The notes under the pieces were generated by a model, which saw only the letters and a list, made by a program, of their open reading frames with translations, ran no database searches and was not told the origin of the DNA. Made by a program: the position numbers and the translations under genes. A DNA stretch of 64,000 nucleotides from Strix aluco (taxonomy: Eukaryota; Chordata; Aves; Strigiformes; Strigidae), in NCBI RefSeq assembly GCF_031877795.1, contig NC_133954.1:7655256-7719255 (forward strand), read 5' to 3'. This document shows positions 12,301 to 26,200 of the stretch, piece after piece (the stretch's first letter is position 1; each line of letters begins with the position of its first letter).

Positions 12301-14686
12301 AAAGCAGCCCCGTTGCTTAACCCTCGAGCCCTGTCCCTCCAACCGAAGCCGTGTTCGATGCTCTCAGGTAGGTGAGGGTTTGGGGGGGGCATGCCAAGGG
12401 GTGCTTTTCTCACCCACCCACTCAGCACGGCTCCCTCTCGGGCAGGAAAAAGCCGCTGATGTTGTCATGATGTGACATTACACGTTGCAGCTTCTTTCTG
12501 GGAGAGCAGTGCACTCTGCCATTAATTGGAGGGAAAACAATCAGAGACCTGCTGCTTTTGGAGTTTGTTGAAAGCACAGGAAGATGGGGAAATGTTGGTG
12601 TTTATGAAACGGCAGCTGGTGCTAAGCTCTGGCAGGGGAGCGGGAGGAGGAGGAGAGAAGTGGTTGTATTTGGGTTCTGGGTCTAATTGGCAAAACTGTA
12701 ATAATTCTTAGATCAAATACATGATGCATACAGCCCACTTGCATTTTTAGTCTACTGCGTGTAATAGCAAGTCATAACACTGGGGATTTCATGAATAATC
12801 ATTTCTGCTTGCCTCCCCTTTCAGTGGAGGATTTCCAGAGTGCTTGACGATCGTGCAGTCTCACTCCATCCCCAGAAGGCAAATGAATATTATCTTTATA
12901 AAGAGAGATAAGGCAGACTAGACAAAGGCCTGGAATAACTTGGTTAAGTTTATTAGAAAAGCCAATAGCACGATCAGGATTTATGCCCAGGAATTAAGAT
13001 TCTTGAATTGTTTGAAGAATGAGACGTCTGTCCTTAGCACAGCTTACGTTGGCACGGCGAAACGTGGTCTGCGAAGAGGAGAAACTCTTCCCTTAACAAA
13101 GGAAAGATGGCATGGAGCGGTGGTGAAGAGAATTCAAGAGGACTTGAAGGGCACATCAGCTCCCTGGGGGAGGTGGGGGTCATGGGCTGGAGCGGGACCC
13201 CAGACACCCCCACTGCCCCCGGCCAGCGCCTTCGCTCTGCGTTCAGCGTGATGCTGGCCTGACGCTAACCGTTACAACAAAACTGCATCCAAAGTTGCTT
13301 TTATGCACCCAGAAGAGCAGGAGAACCAGCAATACTAATGCATCCAGGAGCTACCTATGGCTATTGAAATGGGGGATTACAAGCATAAAGCCTTGGCTGA
13401 CTCACTAGACCTCATTAAAGTCTAATAATCTCTATAAAGATGCAGCGCTGCACATACGCAGCAGCCCCAGCCCGTCTGAGCTACAGCTCAGCAAAGGCTC
13501 TATTAGCCATTTGATAGTTTGGGCATGAAACCATAAAATATGTTTATTTGTGTTGTGAAAGCACTTAGGTCAGGATTCCCTCTGCGAGGCTCAACCTCAG
13601 CAGTTTGGTTTAGGAACAAAAGGGCCGGGCTTGTCCCACTAAGGGATGTTCTGGGAGCTGCGATGTCACTGGTGACCCAGGGAGCTGTGCTGGAGACTTG
13701 GGGGGGACACAAAAACCAGGAGCAACAAAAGTGTAAACGCTTTGAGCTTCCAATGCCCCCCAAGCAACATGTTATATACTCATCCAGCTGCAGGAATTTC
13801 AGTACCACCAGCCTGAAAACATCATAAAAGAAAACCTGAGATGGCCCGTAAAGAGAGAAATTGTGAAATCTAACACAAATTGAGGTTTATATTTGTGTTT
13901 TGACGTCTAAGCCTCTAGAAACCCCATTTTCTTGGGTTTTCCTGTGATTAAGCCAATTGTTTGTTTTTCTGGAAGCTGAACTTCTTGAGTAACCAAGTGA
14001 CTGTGATAGCCACCACTCTGGGAACTCCTCCAAATATGGCAAATTCTGGTGAAAACCTCAAAGATTGCCACTTCCACAATGTTGATGCCTTTAAAGAAGT
14101 TCTCACGTCAAGTAGGGCTCTTGTGACAACAACCTGTTGATGCTCGTTAGTTTGTCCGGAGGCTTTTCGTGAGCAAACTTCCTTCTTGTTCGAGATCTTG
14201 GCGTCTGGCTGGAACCTGCTAAAAATGTTGATGTTTGGAAAAAAACCGACTGACCCTGAGTTGAGGAAAATTGATGCCTTGAAGCTGTCGTGGCGGTGAG
14301 AAGGATCCGGTTGTGCCACCCTTGCGTTAAATTGTACCTTCCTGCGAGTTTTGTCCTTTCCAAAATCCTGGAGCAGCGCTTTAGCATGTTTTGGAGGTGA
14401 TAGCTGGCCACGAGAGTCTCATTTTGAACCTGAGGCCACTGCTGGGTTTTTTGGATATGGTAAATAGGAAACGGTAGAAAGACAAAGTCTGATTGACTGG
14501 AAGATTTCAAAGGGAGAAAAGTCCCAGTAACCTACAGAGAGATGGATTTGGGTTGATTTGAGGTTGATTAGTCCCAATTATTTTTTATGACATAGGGCAA
14601 AATTAATAAGGGAGCACTTGAACTGTGCAGAGTTGAGAAAATTATCTTAATGGGAAAATTACTCAAACATTAAAGAGCGCTGTAAG
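6301..14686. other. Long intergenic stretch, no gene recognised
   Basis: Over 8 kb hold only short unrelated open frames on both strands (none above about 135 codons with any familiar motif) and scattered homopolymers (for example T runs near 10,912-10,932). AT-rich, unique-looking patches occur around 8,380-8,960 and 12,700-12,960 and could be conserved noncoding elements. I cannot test that without an alignment. The segment at 13,900-14,520 has two overlapping minus-strand frames of 123 and 135 codons, but no domain is visible in either. Confidence 0.5.
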
Positions 14687-14800
14687 GAATCATGGAATCA
14701 TTTAGGTTGGAAAAGACCTTTAAGATCATCAAGTCCAACCACAAACCTGCCACTGCCAAGTCCACCACTAAACCAGACGTCTCATCACTTCGGTCCTTAA
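14687..14800 (-). mobile_element. CR1 LINE fragment, 3' end
   Basis: The plus strand reads AATCATGGAATCATTTAGG, then TTGGAAAAGACC, TTTAAGATCATCAAGTCCAACC and CTGCCAAGTCCACCACTAAACC. This is the reverse complement of a very common avian CR1 3' end, including its terminal ATTC(C/T)ATG-type tail. The copy is 5'-truncated at roughly 110 bp. The distal boundary near 14,800 is approximate because similarity fades. Confidence 0.85.
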
Positions 14801-16919
14801 AACTGGAGAAGACAGAAGCGATGGGAGCCAGTGCCCCGGGACGGAGAGAGGTGTCGGGGACATGTTGGGGTGGTTGTGTTCCTGCAGCAAGTCCATCAGC
14901 TCCTGATTGTCTTCTGACTCATCTAATCCCAGTGCTGGGGAGTCCGGATCAACTGATCCCCACCAGCTCTAATGAGTACAATTAATGGCCAGGGGCTGCT
15001 GATTGACTTTGGTGGGAGGGTGGAGCGGGCTCTTCTGGGAAGCCAGTTTCCAAATGTGCAGAAGCACAGGTTAGCTCAGCTGGGTGACTCATGAAATTTA
15101 AATTAGGAGGATTTTGTGGGGAAGAGGAAGAAGTATTAACAAACTAAAGAGAGCTAATTACTGGAGATGGAGAACATTCACTGTGTAGTTGTAGATGACA
15201 GTGGTAAGTAGTTCCCATCAGGGCTTTTCCTGCTTTGGAGACAAAGAGATCGGCCATCCACTGAGTTGTCAAAGATGATAAGGGGCTGCATTTTATAAAT
15301 GGAGATAGGCTCTAATTGCAAAAACGCCTGCAAATACTTCTGTGGCACTTTGCTGAACCCTGGAGTCACCGAGGATTTTTGAAGTCTGCTTTCGACAGTC
15401 CTTACACACTGCTTCATTTGTAATGAAGTTTGCAACGCATGGAACTTCATTTGGATAAATTTTAGCTCCCCCCACCCCCAAATCTATTTTATGTCCAACT
15501 ACTAATGGGGAAAGAAATTAATCCTTGGTTCCTTGTGTAATATTGCAGCAGAGGCAGTGGCAGGGATTTAACTCCTCCGCTCAAGAAGCAGAAACAGCTC
15601 CGCGGTCAACCTCCACTGTGCCGCACAGCTTGAGCAACACCCCACAAAGCAAATAATCATCAACTATACGCGAATGCATTCAAGTACACCTTGACTTAGC
15701 CTCTAACGAGGGAAATTTTACCGAATGAGTTGGTGGAAAGGCTCTCCCTTGCACCTCATTGTGGCGGGGGGTGAGCGGGGGGGGTTAAGGGCAGGCGGAT
15801 TTAGGGTGCGGGGATTTTTTCCTCTTGTATTGTTTGCCCACCAGCTCAGCGAAATCCTCCTTTTCTGAGCACGGGTTGTGACTCCGCTAGCAGGAATCCT
15901 CTTCTCCCAAGCCCGAATAATGGCCCGTCCTGGTCTCCTAGTAACTGCGGCCGCCACATCACTTTTGACAATGGTGCATCCTTTGTAGCCTGGTTCTCTG
16001 CTCCCGCTGTCTGCTCTGTTTCTTCAAATGGCAATTGTCTGAAATTTCTCCAAATGAGCAACTTCTGTGTGTGGTGGTTTTGTTTGTTTTGTCTGTGCCG
16101 GCAGAAATGGGTTTAACCTGTCTTTTTGTGTTCCTTCCTTAAAGCAAGCATGAACCCTTGGGGAACACACTTTTGTAAGACAGCTCCTGGTAGGGCTTTT
16201 TCACCCCCCCAGTACCAAATATTGCTCCTGTTATTTTCTGCAACTCTGCTCTCAAAGCATTTTAAACTTTCTGTTCTCAGAGTAAAAGTCTTCTCATTGA
16301 TTATTGCACTAAAAGGCTTTCTTTGCTCGATGTATTTTGGACCTGGCCTCTGTCTAGATGTAAAAGCGCATATCATGAAACTTTGCCAGCAGCCAGCAAA
16401 CCTCTCTCCAAGCTGTAGAGAAGGAATTTGACTTGTGAAGGCTGAAGCATAAAACCTGCTCTGGGGGTAATACCTGCCTCCTAACTCTGCTGGGGTGTAA
16501 GGGGATTTTTGGAGCTGGCCTGGTGCTGTGGATGGGGAGAGATTTGGGGGAAAAGGAAGGGGGCGGGGGGGGGAGCTGCTTTTTTTGGTCTTCTCTGTAA
16601 GAGGGAATGCGTCCACATAAGTGGGAGCCTGAAGTTTGGATGTATGGGGAAGGGGAGGAGGTTGGCAATACCCATCAGTGGTGCAGAATGAGCCCACGCA
16701 CGAGCAATAGCAACCAAACATCCAGGTGAAAGTCCAAGTCCCAACAGACCCCAAAGCTGGACCCAGCGCCTGGTTACGAGAAGGGGCGAGTTCAGATGCA
16801 CCTGAACGGAGCTGAACTCGGGCACAGGTCCCCAGGCCTCACTCACAGCCCCGCCAGTTCATTTTCCTTCTCCCCTGAGGAGGCTGAAACTGCTCTGAGT
16901 AAAAACACTTGACCTGCCT
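14801..16919. other. Intergenic, downstream of NXPH3
   Basis: No coding exon is recognised. The 213-codon minus-strand frame at 16,113-16,754 has proline/serine-rich, low-complexity translation, no known motif, and competing open frames in other registers. The segment could be included in a longer NXPH3 transcript if the proximal poly(A) site is not used. Confidence 0.5.
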
Positions 16920-16937
16920 CGGTGCCACTGTGAAAAC

Positions 16938-16943
16938 TTTATT
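16938..16943 (-). promoter_or_regulatory. Candidate NXPH3 polyadenylation signal
   Basis: The plus strand is TTTATT, i.e. AATAAA on the minus strand, preceded by a GA-rich run. It is the first canonical hexamer I noted downstream of the NXPH3 stop. The following 40 nt are moderately T/G-rich (GTTTTCACAGTGG, then AAGTGTTTTTACTC). Confidence 0.45.
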
Positions 16944-17163
16944 CTCTCTCTCAAGGACAGTGTTGTTGTGTGGTTTGTTGGGTTTTTTTTTCCTTTAAAG
17001 TAAAATAAATGCTACAGTCAGAGCTCCACTTCACACAGGCGTATGCGCGCGGGCGCGCACCTTTTCACCGAGGAACGGCAGCGCTGGGAGCTGGATGTGG
17101 CCGGGCGAGGGTGGCAGCGGGCGCTGGGGAGCCGGCAGTGATACGAAGCACGGATGAGATGAA

Positions 17164-17221
17164 GGGGAAACACATGAATCACAGCGTGTCAGGGGAAACA
17201 CATGAATCATATATTGTGTCA
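17164..17221. repeat. Direct duplication of a 28-30-bp unit
   Basis: Two adjacent units both start GGGGAAACACATGAATCA and end GTGTCA (17164-17191 and 17192-17221). They differ by a 2-bp length change and a few substitutions in the middle. The duplication lies in the proposed NXPH3 3' UTR. Confidence 0.85.
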
Positions 17222-17943
17222 GCAGATATGACAGATTCCACCAGGATTTCTCTACCTGCAGATCCACAGTTTCAAGTCCCCGAAACCCCCCGTGCCATGA
17301 TGCCCAGTGTCAGCTGTGGTGGGATGGCTCCCTGGGAAGGTCCCTCCCTGCCCTCCCCGGCTCCCCGTTTCCATCCCGGCCGCCCTTTGCACCCCAACGT
17401 GGGAAAACTGAGCTCCAGCTCCTGCCACTGCAGAACTCGGATGTGGGGGAGATGATGTGGTTGCCCATGGACATCTTACAGTCATGGAGGGCATCAGGTG
17501 CCTTTCTCCCCCCCCTGAGGTCTTCCCCTGGCTCCAGGGTGTGTCAGTCTGCTTCTGGAGCCCTCTTTGCCTGGTCACCAACCTTTTAGGACCATGTGGC
17601 CTAAATCCAGGCAAATCCATTATTGCACTGAGAAACACAAGTCCTGATTGTGGCTTTATGTCCTATTTTCTGTATCCTAAATTCAGACCCTGCCTTCACA
17701 TACCAGTCTCTAAAGACCATAGATCCAGGCCAGGTTTAGTGATGCTGGTACCCCATAGCCTAAAATTCCTCCTCTTGACATTGGAGCTTTTGGGGAAAAT
17801 GGAAAATCCTCCTCTTCCTTCATTGCTTCTGGTTTCTAGGGACCGCTGTGCTCCCGCCCCCGCTTACAAAACCATCCCCATCCCTCCCCCCGCCCCCCCA
17901 GCACCCGCTTGTCACCGGGGCATCCTACGATGAGCAGAGCGCA

Positions 17944-19950
<2,007 letters not shown>

Positions 19951-20093
19951 TTTCCAGCCGGTGCCGCCCGCCTTCGCCGTATCTCAAATTTCGAGAGGCT
20001 TTGGGTGGGTTTGTTGTTTTCTCTTATTATTTTTTATTTTCCCTCCCTTCTTTTTAAGCGAAGGACGTCAGCGAAGGGAAGGGGGTGTCCCCC

Positions 20094-20099
20094 TTTATA
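20094..20099 (-). promoter_or_regulatory. TATA box of NXPH3
   Basis: On the minus strand the sequence reads GGCTTATAAAGGGGG, so a TATAAAGG box sits about 145 bp upstream of the NXPH3 start codon. Transcription would start roughly 30 bp further on, near 20,065, giving a 5' UTR of about 115 nt with no intron. A CRE-like TGACGT lies at about 20,064-20,069, close to the predicted start. The region around it is GC-rich. Confidence 0.65.
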
Positions 20100-20193
20100 A
20101 GCCGGTTCCTAGGCCCCCCCCCCGGCCCATGGTGGCTCCGGCAGCTCCCACCCCGCTGTGCCGGACCGGGCGGCGGGAGGCGGCTTCACCTGC

Positions 20194-20253
20194 TGCCTGC
20201 TCCTCTGCCTGCTCCTCTGCCTGCTCCTCTGCCTGCTCCTCTGCCTGCTCCTC
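20194..20253. repeat. Five tandem copies of a 12-bp unit
   Basis: The unit TGCCTGCTCCTC is repeated five times without error (20194-20205 through 20242-20253). It lies 95-155 bp upstream of the NXPH3 TATA box. Perfect copies imply recent expansion and likely length polymorphism. Confidence 0.95.
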
Positions 20254-23200
20254 GCTGCCTTGTTGGAGACTCAATGAAACTCCGCTCCATCCCCTCCTCG
20301 CTCCCTCCCCTGCCAGGTGCTGGGAGCAGAGCGGCACCTCCGAGCGTAACCCTTTGCTGCCTGCAACCCAGGCAACCCAACCCGGCCCGGGGGTCCCCCG
20401 GGGGCTGATGGGGGGTGCGGGGGGCTCAGCGGGCTCTGGCAGGGTGTGCGGGAGCACCGAAGGAGAGTGGGGAGCCGTCGCGCCAAGGAGTCCCCATGGG
20501 TCCCCAGGGAGGAGCATCCCAGGCTGGGAGAACTGGCCCGGAGGGAGTGAACTGGGGTGGGGGGACAACTGGGGGGACCCACGGGGGTCACTGGCTCTGC
20601 CCTGAGAAACTGTTTTATCTCGCACCGGGGGAACAGGCAGCGTTGTGGCATTACCCTCTGCCCCAGGGCTCAGCTCTTCCCCATCCTGATCCCTCCAGTC
20701 CTGCCATCAGGAAAAAGGCAAAATTCTGCTTCTCCTCCCAGTTCCCCCACACCCCGGGAGGCTGCAGGACCCGGCTGTGGGTGTGGTGAAGGGAGGCACA
20801 GCGTGGGGCAGAGCGGCTGAGCCCTTCGGGATGGACAAGGCGAAGGGGAGACTCTTTGGGCCTGGATTTATTGGGGAGGTTTAATGTTTGTTCCTCTAAT
20901 GCTGGCTGCTGCAGCGATGCGTCCTCCCTTATCGCACGACTGTGCAGTCTTCTTTCCCTCCCCGCCCATAAAATAATTAAAAATAGAGAGAATTGTAGTA
21001 TTTCTGGGGTCTTTTGATTTTGGGGTCTGTGTCAGTGTGTGGCCCCTTCTGCTCAAAATGGATGCAGAGCATTTCCCTCCTCCCCAGAGGGTCCGGCATC
21101 TCCTTTGCCAGAGCTGCAGGCCCGATAGGAAGTTTATTTTTAATTTATTTGTGATTTTGGTTTTATGGATGTGTATGTAAGCCTGGGCGATAACGTTCTG
21201 CCCTTCCCTCTGCATGGCAAGGGCGGGAGGTGGTGAATTGTAGCCGTGCCAGGGCACTGCTCCTCTTGGACTTGGGAGATCAGAAGAAGAAGAAGGAAAT
21301 GCAGATCCTGTTCCCCCAAGCTAGGCAGTTTGATTTCTATATTATTCTAGAAGTAAAGGGATGTCAGGTTGTATTGCGCTTAAAAAGGAAACAGAAGCTA
21401 CTGGTTTGCTGCTATAGAAAGACAGATTTGCTTGTGATGGGGTTTGTCCCACGGAAGGCAGCAGTCGTCCTTTTCCCTCAGCAGAAGTTGTAGTACTGAG
21501 AAGTAACTTGCCAGGGGCAGGACTGGAATTAAACCCGGTATTTTCTCACCCCCTAGGAGACGATTCCTCCTCTTTACCTCACTTTACCTTCATCTCTCTA
21601 TCCTTTTCATATTCCCCCTTTTCCTGAGCTGCTTTGGAAAGCCAAATCTTGCAGCGACGCTAAAGATGGAACAAACTACGGGGGAAAGAGCACATTGTGA
21701 GATGCAGGATGCTCTCGCCGAATGCCCTGCTAGCACTCCCATCTGCACAGCAAACTGGTCCAGCTTTTGACTGCGATTGCGGTGCTGGGATCTGGACAGG
21801 GAGGTTTCTCTTGAAGTTTTGGGGAGGGGAGGAAGGTGGGTGACAAATCTGCGTGGTGGCAGCAGGCATCTAAGGTGCCTGCCTGCAGCGCTGCCAGTCG
21901 CCTCCTGGGTTTGTTGGAAACCTGAATCAGGTTGGAAATACCATCTTGGACAGATGCCACAGGAGTTACCTGGGGGTTGAATCACTTTTTACTCGCTATT
22001 GGGCAACTTGCTTGGCGTTGATGGCACTTGCTGCCCTGGAGCGGTGGCATTTTGGGGCACGGGAAGACAAGGCACCTCCTTAATGCCAACGGAGGGCGAG
22101 AAGCCAGAGAGCCCAGTTCCCCCGGCCGACCTGTGCAGAAGGGAGCAAAGGAGTGATGAATCCCTCAAAAAAAGCTTCCTGGTAGCCAGGGCTATTAAGC
22201 TCCAGAATATTCATCCAAGAGTGGTGCTGGAAGGACCCTGGGGCCTCCTAAAACTAGAAGGAACACAGCGTTGGAGGATATATGGCAGCACTAATGCTGT
22301 CCTGGCCCCAACGGCGTGCTGGATACCTTTAATAGGCTGCACGTCACTAACTACTGTGATTTCGATAAAAGATCTTCATAAAACTTCCAAATGCCTGTGC
22401 CATCACCTGCTTTTCAATCACTCCAAGCACTGCATCTTCCAGAGCCGTCTGTGCCGTGTGGGCTCAGGTCCACACCACCCCCCCACGATGCTGGATGCAT
22501 CCCACCTATTCCCACACTGGTTCTGGGTGGTGAAATACTTTTGGGGAGCAGCTCTGTGGCTCCGATTTGGCTTCTCGTGACTCAGTGAGGCTGAGCTGAG
22601 GTCAGCGCAGCTCAGGACGAGGAGGAAGAACAAGGGATAAAAATGATTTAATGTGACTTTCTGGGTTTCCTGGTGTTCAGAGGGAGCTGGGGACTGGAGT
22701 GGCATAAAGAAGGACTGATTTAGGAGCTGCTCTAGCTCGTCTTGTTCTGTGATGGCTCCCTCCGGAGCTACTTAAATAGCCCGTGCGTGGTGAGCATCGG
22801 GCTGGCGCTTCCACCTTTCTGGGGTGGTGGTGGGGATGTCTCCCCCAGTCTAACCCTGGGACGTGTCCAAGCCTCCGTGGCCCATCTGAGGGGTCTGTTC
22901 AATAAAAGTGGGCTCCTGCACCTCCCATGCAGAAATGACACCTTGGCAGTGGAAATAAAACCACTCAGGCAAGTCCTGGGCCAGCATTTAGGGACAGGTT
23001 TCCTTTTGAACACTGGTGTATATAATCCTGGCACTGTAAAATGGGATGGGATTGAGGTGGGAGGAGGTAATGGAAAGGCTGGGTGCTGCCTTTCTAAAGA
23101 AAACTCTTGTCCTTGCTGCTTTTTCCCCAGGAGGGTCTCAGGCTGGGATGATGGTGGGGTTGGAAGGGGCATCCCAGCCTCTCGCCGGGCTATTGAGGGT

Positions 23201-26200
23201 GGGGTGAGTTGGATGCCGAGGTTTTGGCTCTGGCTTTGCTCAACTTGGCTGCTCTGAAGCCGCAGCTCCAGCTGGTGGGTGCCAAAGTGGGTTTTGCACA
23301 TTTATTCTGCTGGGTTTTGCAAATAAAGGAAGGTCCAGTGACCAAAACTGCTCCTTGTCCTGCGTGGGCTTCTCCAAGCGGGTGAGACGCCCTCCTGGGG
23401 TGCGATCGCAGCGGGGCCATGGGGCTCTTCCAGCTGCATTTCTTTGTGCAGAACCTGACACGAAGGTCCGGCCACCCCAGCTGGGGCTCCAGGGGCTGCT
23501 GCTAAAATATACTCTCGGATTGTGCAAATTTTCAAAATCAGACGTTACCCATGTGCTTCTCGTGCTTGGGAAACCTCTTTTTTCCCCAAGTCCAGGGCAT
23601 CCGACTCTCTGGGAGGGATGTTGCCATTGCAGCGAGCGGGAGCTGGGTTTGGGGGGGAGGAGGACGCAGCCTCTCGCACCTCTCCCGATGCACATCCCGC
23701 CGGGGGGAAACAACCTGGGCTCTAGGGGAGCAGCTGAGATTTTTTTTTTAGGGATGATTTAGCTGAAAGCTGAACTGAAGGAAGCCTTGGCAGTGCTGCC
23801 AGGCCCTTTCTCCCCTGTGCTGCTCAGCCCAGCTCCGCATTTCTTTTCCTGGGTTTCTATTGCCCTCTAGTGGGACCCTGTGCTGGGAAGATGGGCTCAG
23901 CCTGGGGGTGCTGGGGGGGGACTCAGCTCTGCCGAGAAATCACAGGGTGCTGAGCACCAGGAGGGAGTGAAATGGGGAGGGGAGAGGCTCTGGCAAGCAC
24001 CTCCCGTTTAGCAAAGCAGCTTTCTATTAACAGATCTTATTTTTGGAAGCTTTTTTTTTTTTTTTCCACGAGGCGTTATCAAGCTCAGCAGAATTAAGGA
24101 TAGAAGGAGATGAGAAAGACAAAAAAGGCCGGAAAGGGGGAACATATTTTTAAGCAGAAATGTTGCAGGTGTGCGATGGTGGGGGAGAGGCTGGCTGTTG
24201 GCAGCATTGCTGGAAGAGGGGTTTGCAGTTATCTGTGGCAGGGCGCTGCTGGGCTTCTTCCTCCGGTAACATGCCACCAACATCCACGTACGCAGAGGCA
24301 GTTTGGCTACACAGGAGACACGTGCCGGGGAGTCCTGGTGGCTTTGGAGGATGGCAGGCAGGTGTCTTGAAGGTTCATCGCCAAAGAGAAAGGGCTCGAA
24401 TCTCTGGTGTCGTGGAGGAGGAGAGAAGTGGCACGATGGAGCTGCCCAGGGGGTCTAATGCCCCCGTAAAGCCACGGTGCTGCTCTTGCAGAGCTGGAGC
24501 AGCTGCCTGGCAAGCGGCGCTGTCAGGACTGTGAGTGCCAAAGACCAAAAAAAAACACCCAACCCTGAGAGCAAAGATGCTCTGGGAGAGACAGCAAAGA
24601 TCGGGAGGTCAGGGAGACTGGCTTATGCAGAGATTTAGAAGCAGCAAGGGAGCGTAGCAAGAGAGGGAACCCAAGCCTTCAAACGCCTGACAGCTGTAAG
24701 GGGAGGAGGATAATTAATTCAGGTGTTGATTAAGAGGGATATACAGCCTGAGCTGCTGTGTATCCCCTGATGCAGCCCTTTCCCCCTTCTGGGAAAGAGG
24801 CTACCACCCTTATTTTTATTTTGCAGCCCAACACCCCAAGGTTATTCGGCCACAGTGGTGAGATTTGAGCTCAGCTCTGCTGAGCCACGGTTCAGTGCTC
24901 TGTCTCCTGTGTCCTCTCCAGGAGCTGCCGGCTGTGCTCTGCCTTCCTCGGCTGGGCTGATGCGGAGGGACGTGCTCCCAACACGCAGGGAGCAGGTGGA
25001 TGCTCTTAGCACCCAAAAATACATGAAACATGGTTAATTCATACTTTGCTCTCACAGAGTGTTTCGTTAGCAGGTATCAAAAGATTTCTCCAGGCTGGTA
25101 AATATAGTTATTCCAAACTGATTTGAGTTTAGGGGCCCAGGAGGAAAGCTGGGGGGAGAAGGCACGTTCCTGGGTATCAGTCAGCTGCATCTTGCTGCAT
25201 CCTCTGCTGCATTTGCAAGACAAGCAGATTCCACCCCCAAATTATCACTGTATGTGTGCATGCATCTGCTGCTGTTCATGGACATAATGCAGCTCCATTT
25301 TTTTTTTTAATAAATGTATATGAAAGGGCTGTTCATGCTCTGGGCTCCAGCACTGTCCTGAGGAAAGTTCTCCTAAAATCCTCATCCTCCTAAAACCCCC
25401 ACCCTCAAACCTCAGCTGCCAGACAGGAGGTTTGGAGCCAACAGCCCCGTCCCTGGCTGTGCTCAGCCCTTCTCCGGATCCAGCTGAACCCTCCCAGCCA
25501 GGTGGGTACCTCCAAGGAGCAGTTTGGTTTTGCCTTTGGAACACATTAGGCTGCTTTGTTGGATCCTAAAATACAAAATAATGTTGCTCCTGGGAAAACT
25601 GTCTCTAAATCCTGCTGCTTGCACTGTCCCAGCTCTCCGCCCTGTTCCCAGCCGTGCACGCGGGTCTTTCTCCTCCCTTTTCCAGTAATGAAGAATAATC
25701 ATTTCCAAAAGGTGACACCTCATTGCAGCGCGTTCACCAAGTGCTGAGACCTGTTGGCTAAGGCAGAGGGAGCCTATTTGGATTTTTAAGTGGGAAAACA
25801 AATTAAAAGGGTCCTCCCTGTTTCTTTTATCTCTTGTAGACACCTGCAGACAAGGGGGTTTTGTTAAAGAGCTGGGGGAGCGGTTTAGCAAAGCATTGCC
25901 TAAAAATAGAGCAAAACTGGGGCTTTATGTGAAGCTGGAGCCCAGTATCTCGTGATGCAGATGCGATTGGGGATGCACCCCTGCATCTGGGGGTGATGTG
26001 ATGTGGGGTACACCCCGGTGGGGAGCAGGAGGGTGGGCTGGAGAAGGACTGGGGGTAAATCCTGCCTTTGCGAGAGGCCAGGCGGGAGGCAGAGGAGGCT
26101 GCGAGCTGAGCGAGCCCTTCTGCCGTGAGACTGCAGAGGGTAGCAGGGAGCTGCTCTGGGCATCGCCTGGTTTCTGGGTGCACCCACCGCTGCCGGGGCT

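Larger units (their letters stand above)
16920..17943 (-). other. NXPH3: NXPH3 3' UTR (proposed)
   Basis: This runs from the NXPH3 stop codon to a canonical AATAAA at 16943-16938 on the minus strand, about 1 kb downstream. It contains a direct duplication of about 29 bp (17164-17221). The exact cleavage site and length are inferred. Other vertebrate NXPH genes also have long 3' UTRs, so a more distal end is possible. Confidence 0.5.

Noticed and set aside
13948-14510. Two overlapping minus-strand frames that might be a retroelement coding remnant
   Set aside because: No reverse transcriptase, gag or other motif is visible, and no boundary repeats were found.
20095-20625. 176-codon minus-strand frame upstream of NXPH3 with EEQAEEQAEEQ repeats
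   Set aside because: The repeat is the 12-bp minisatellite in translation. It is upstream of the TATA box and not part of NXPH3.
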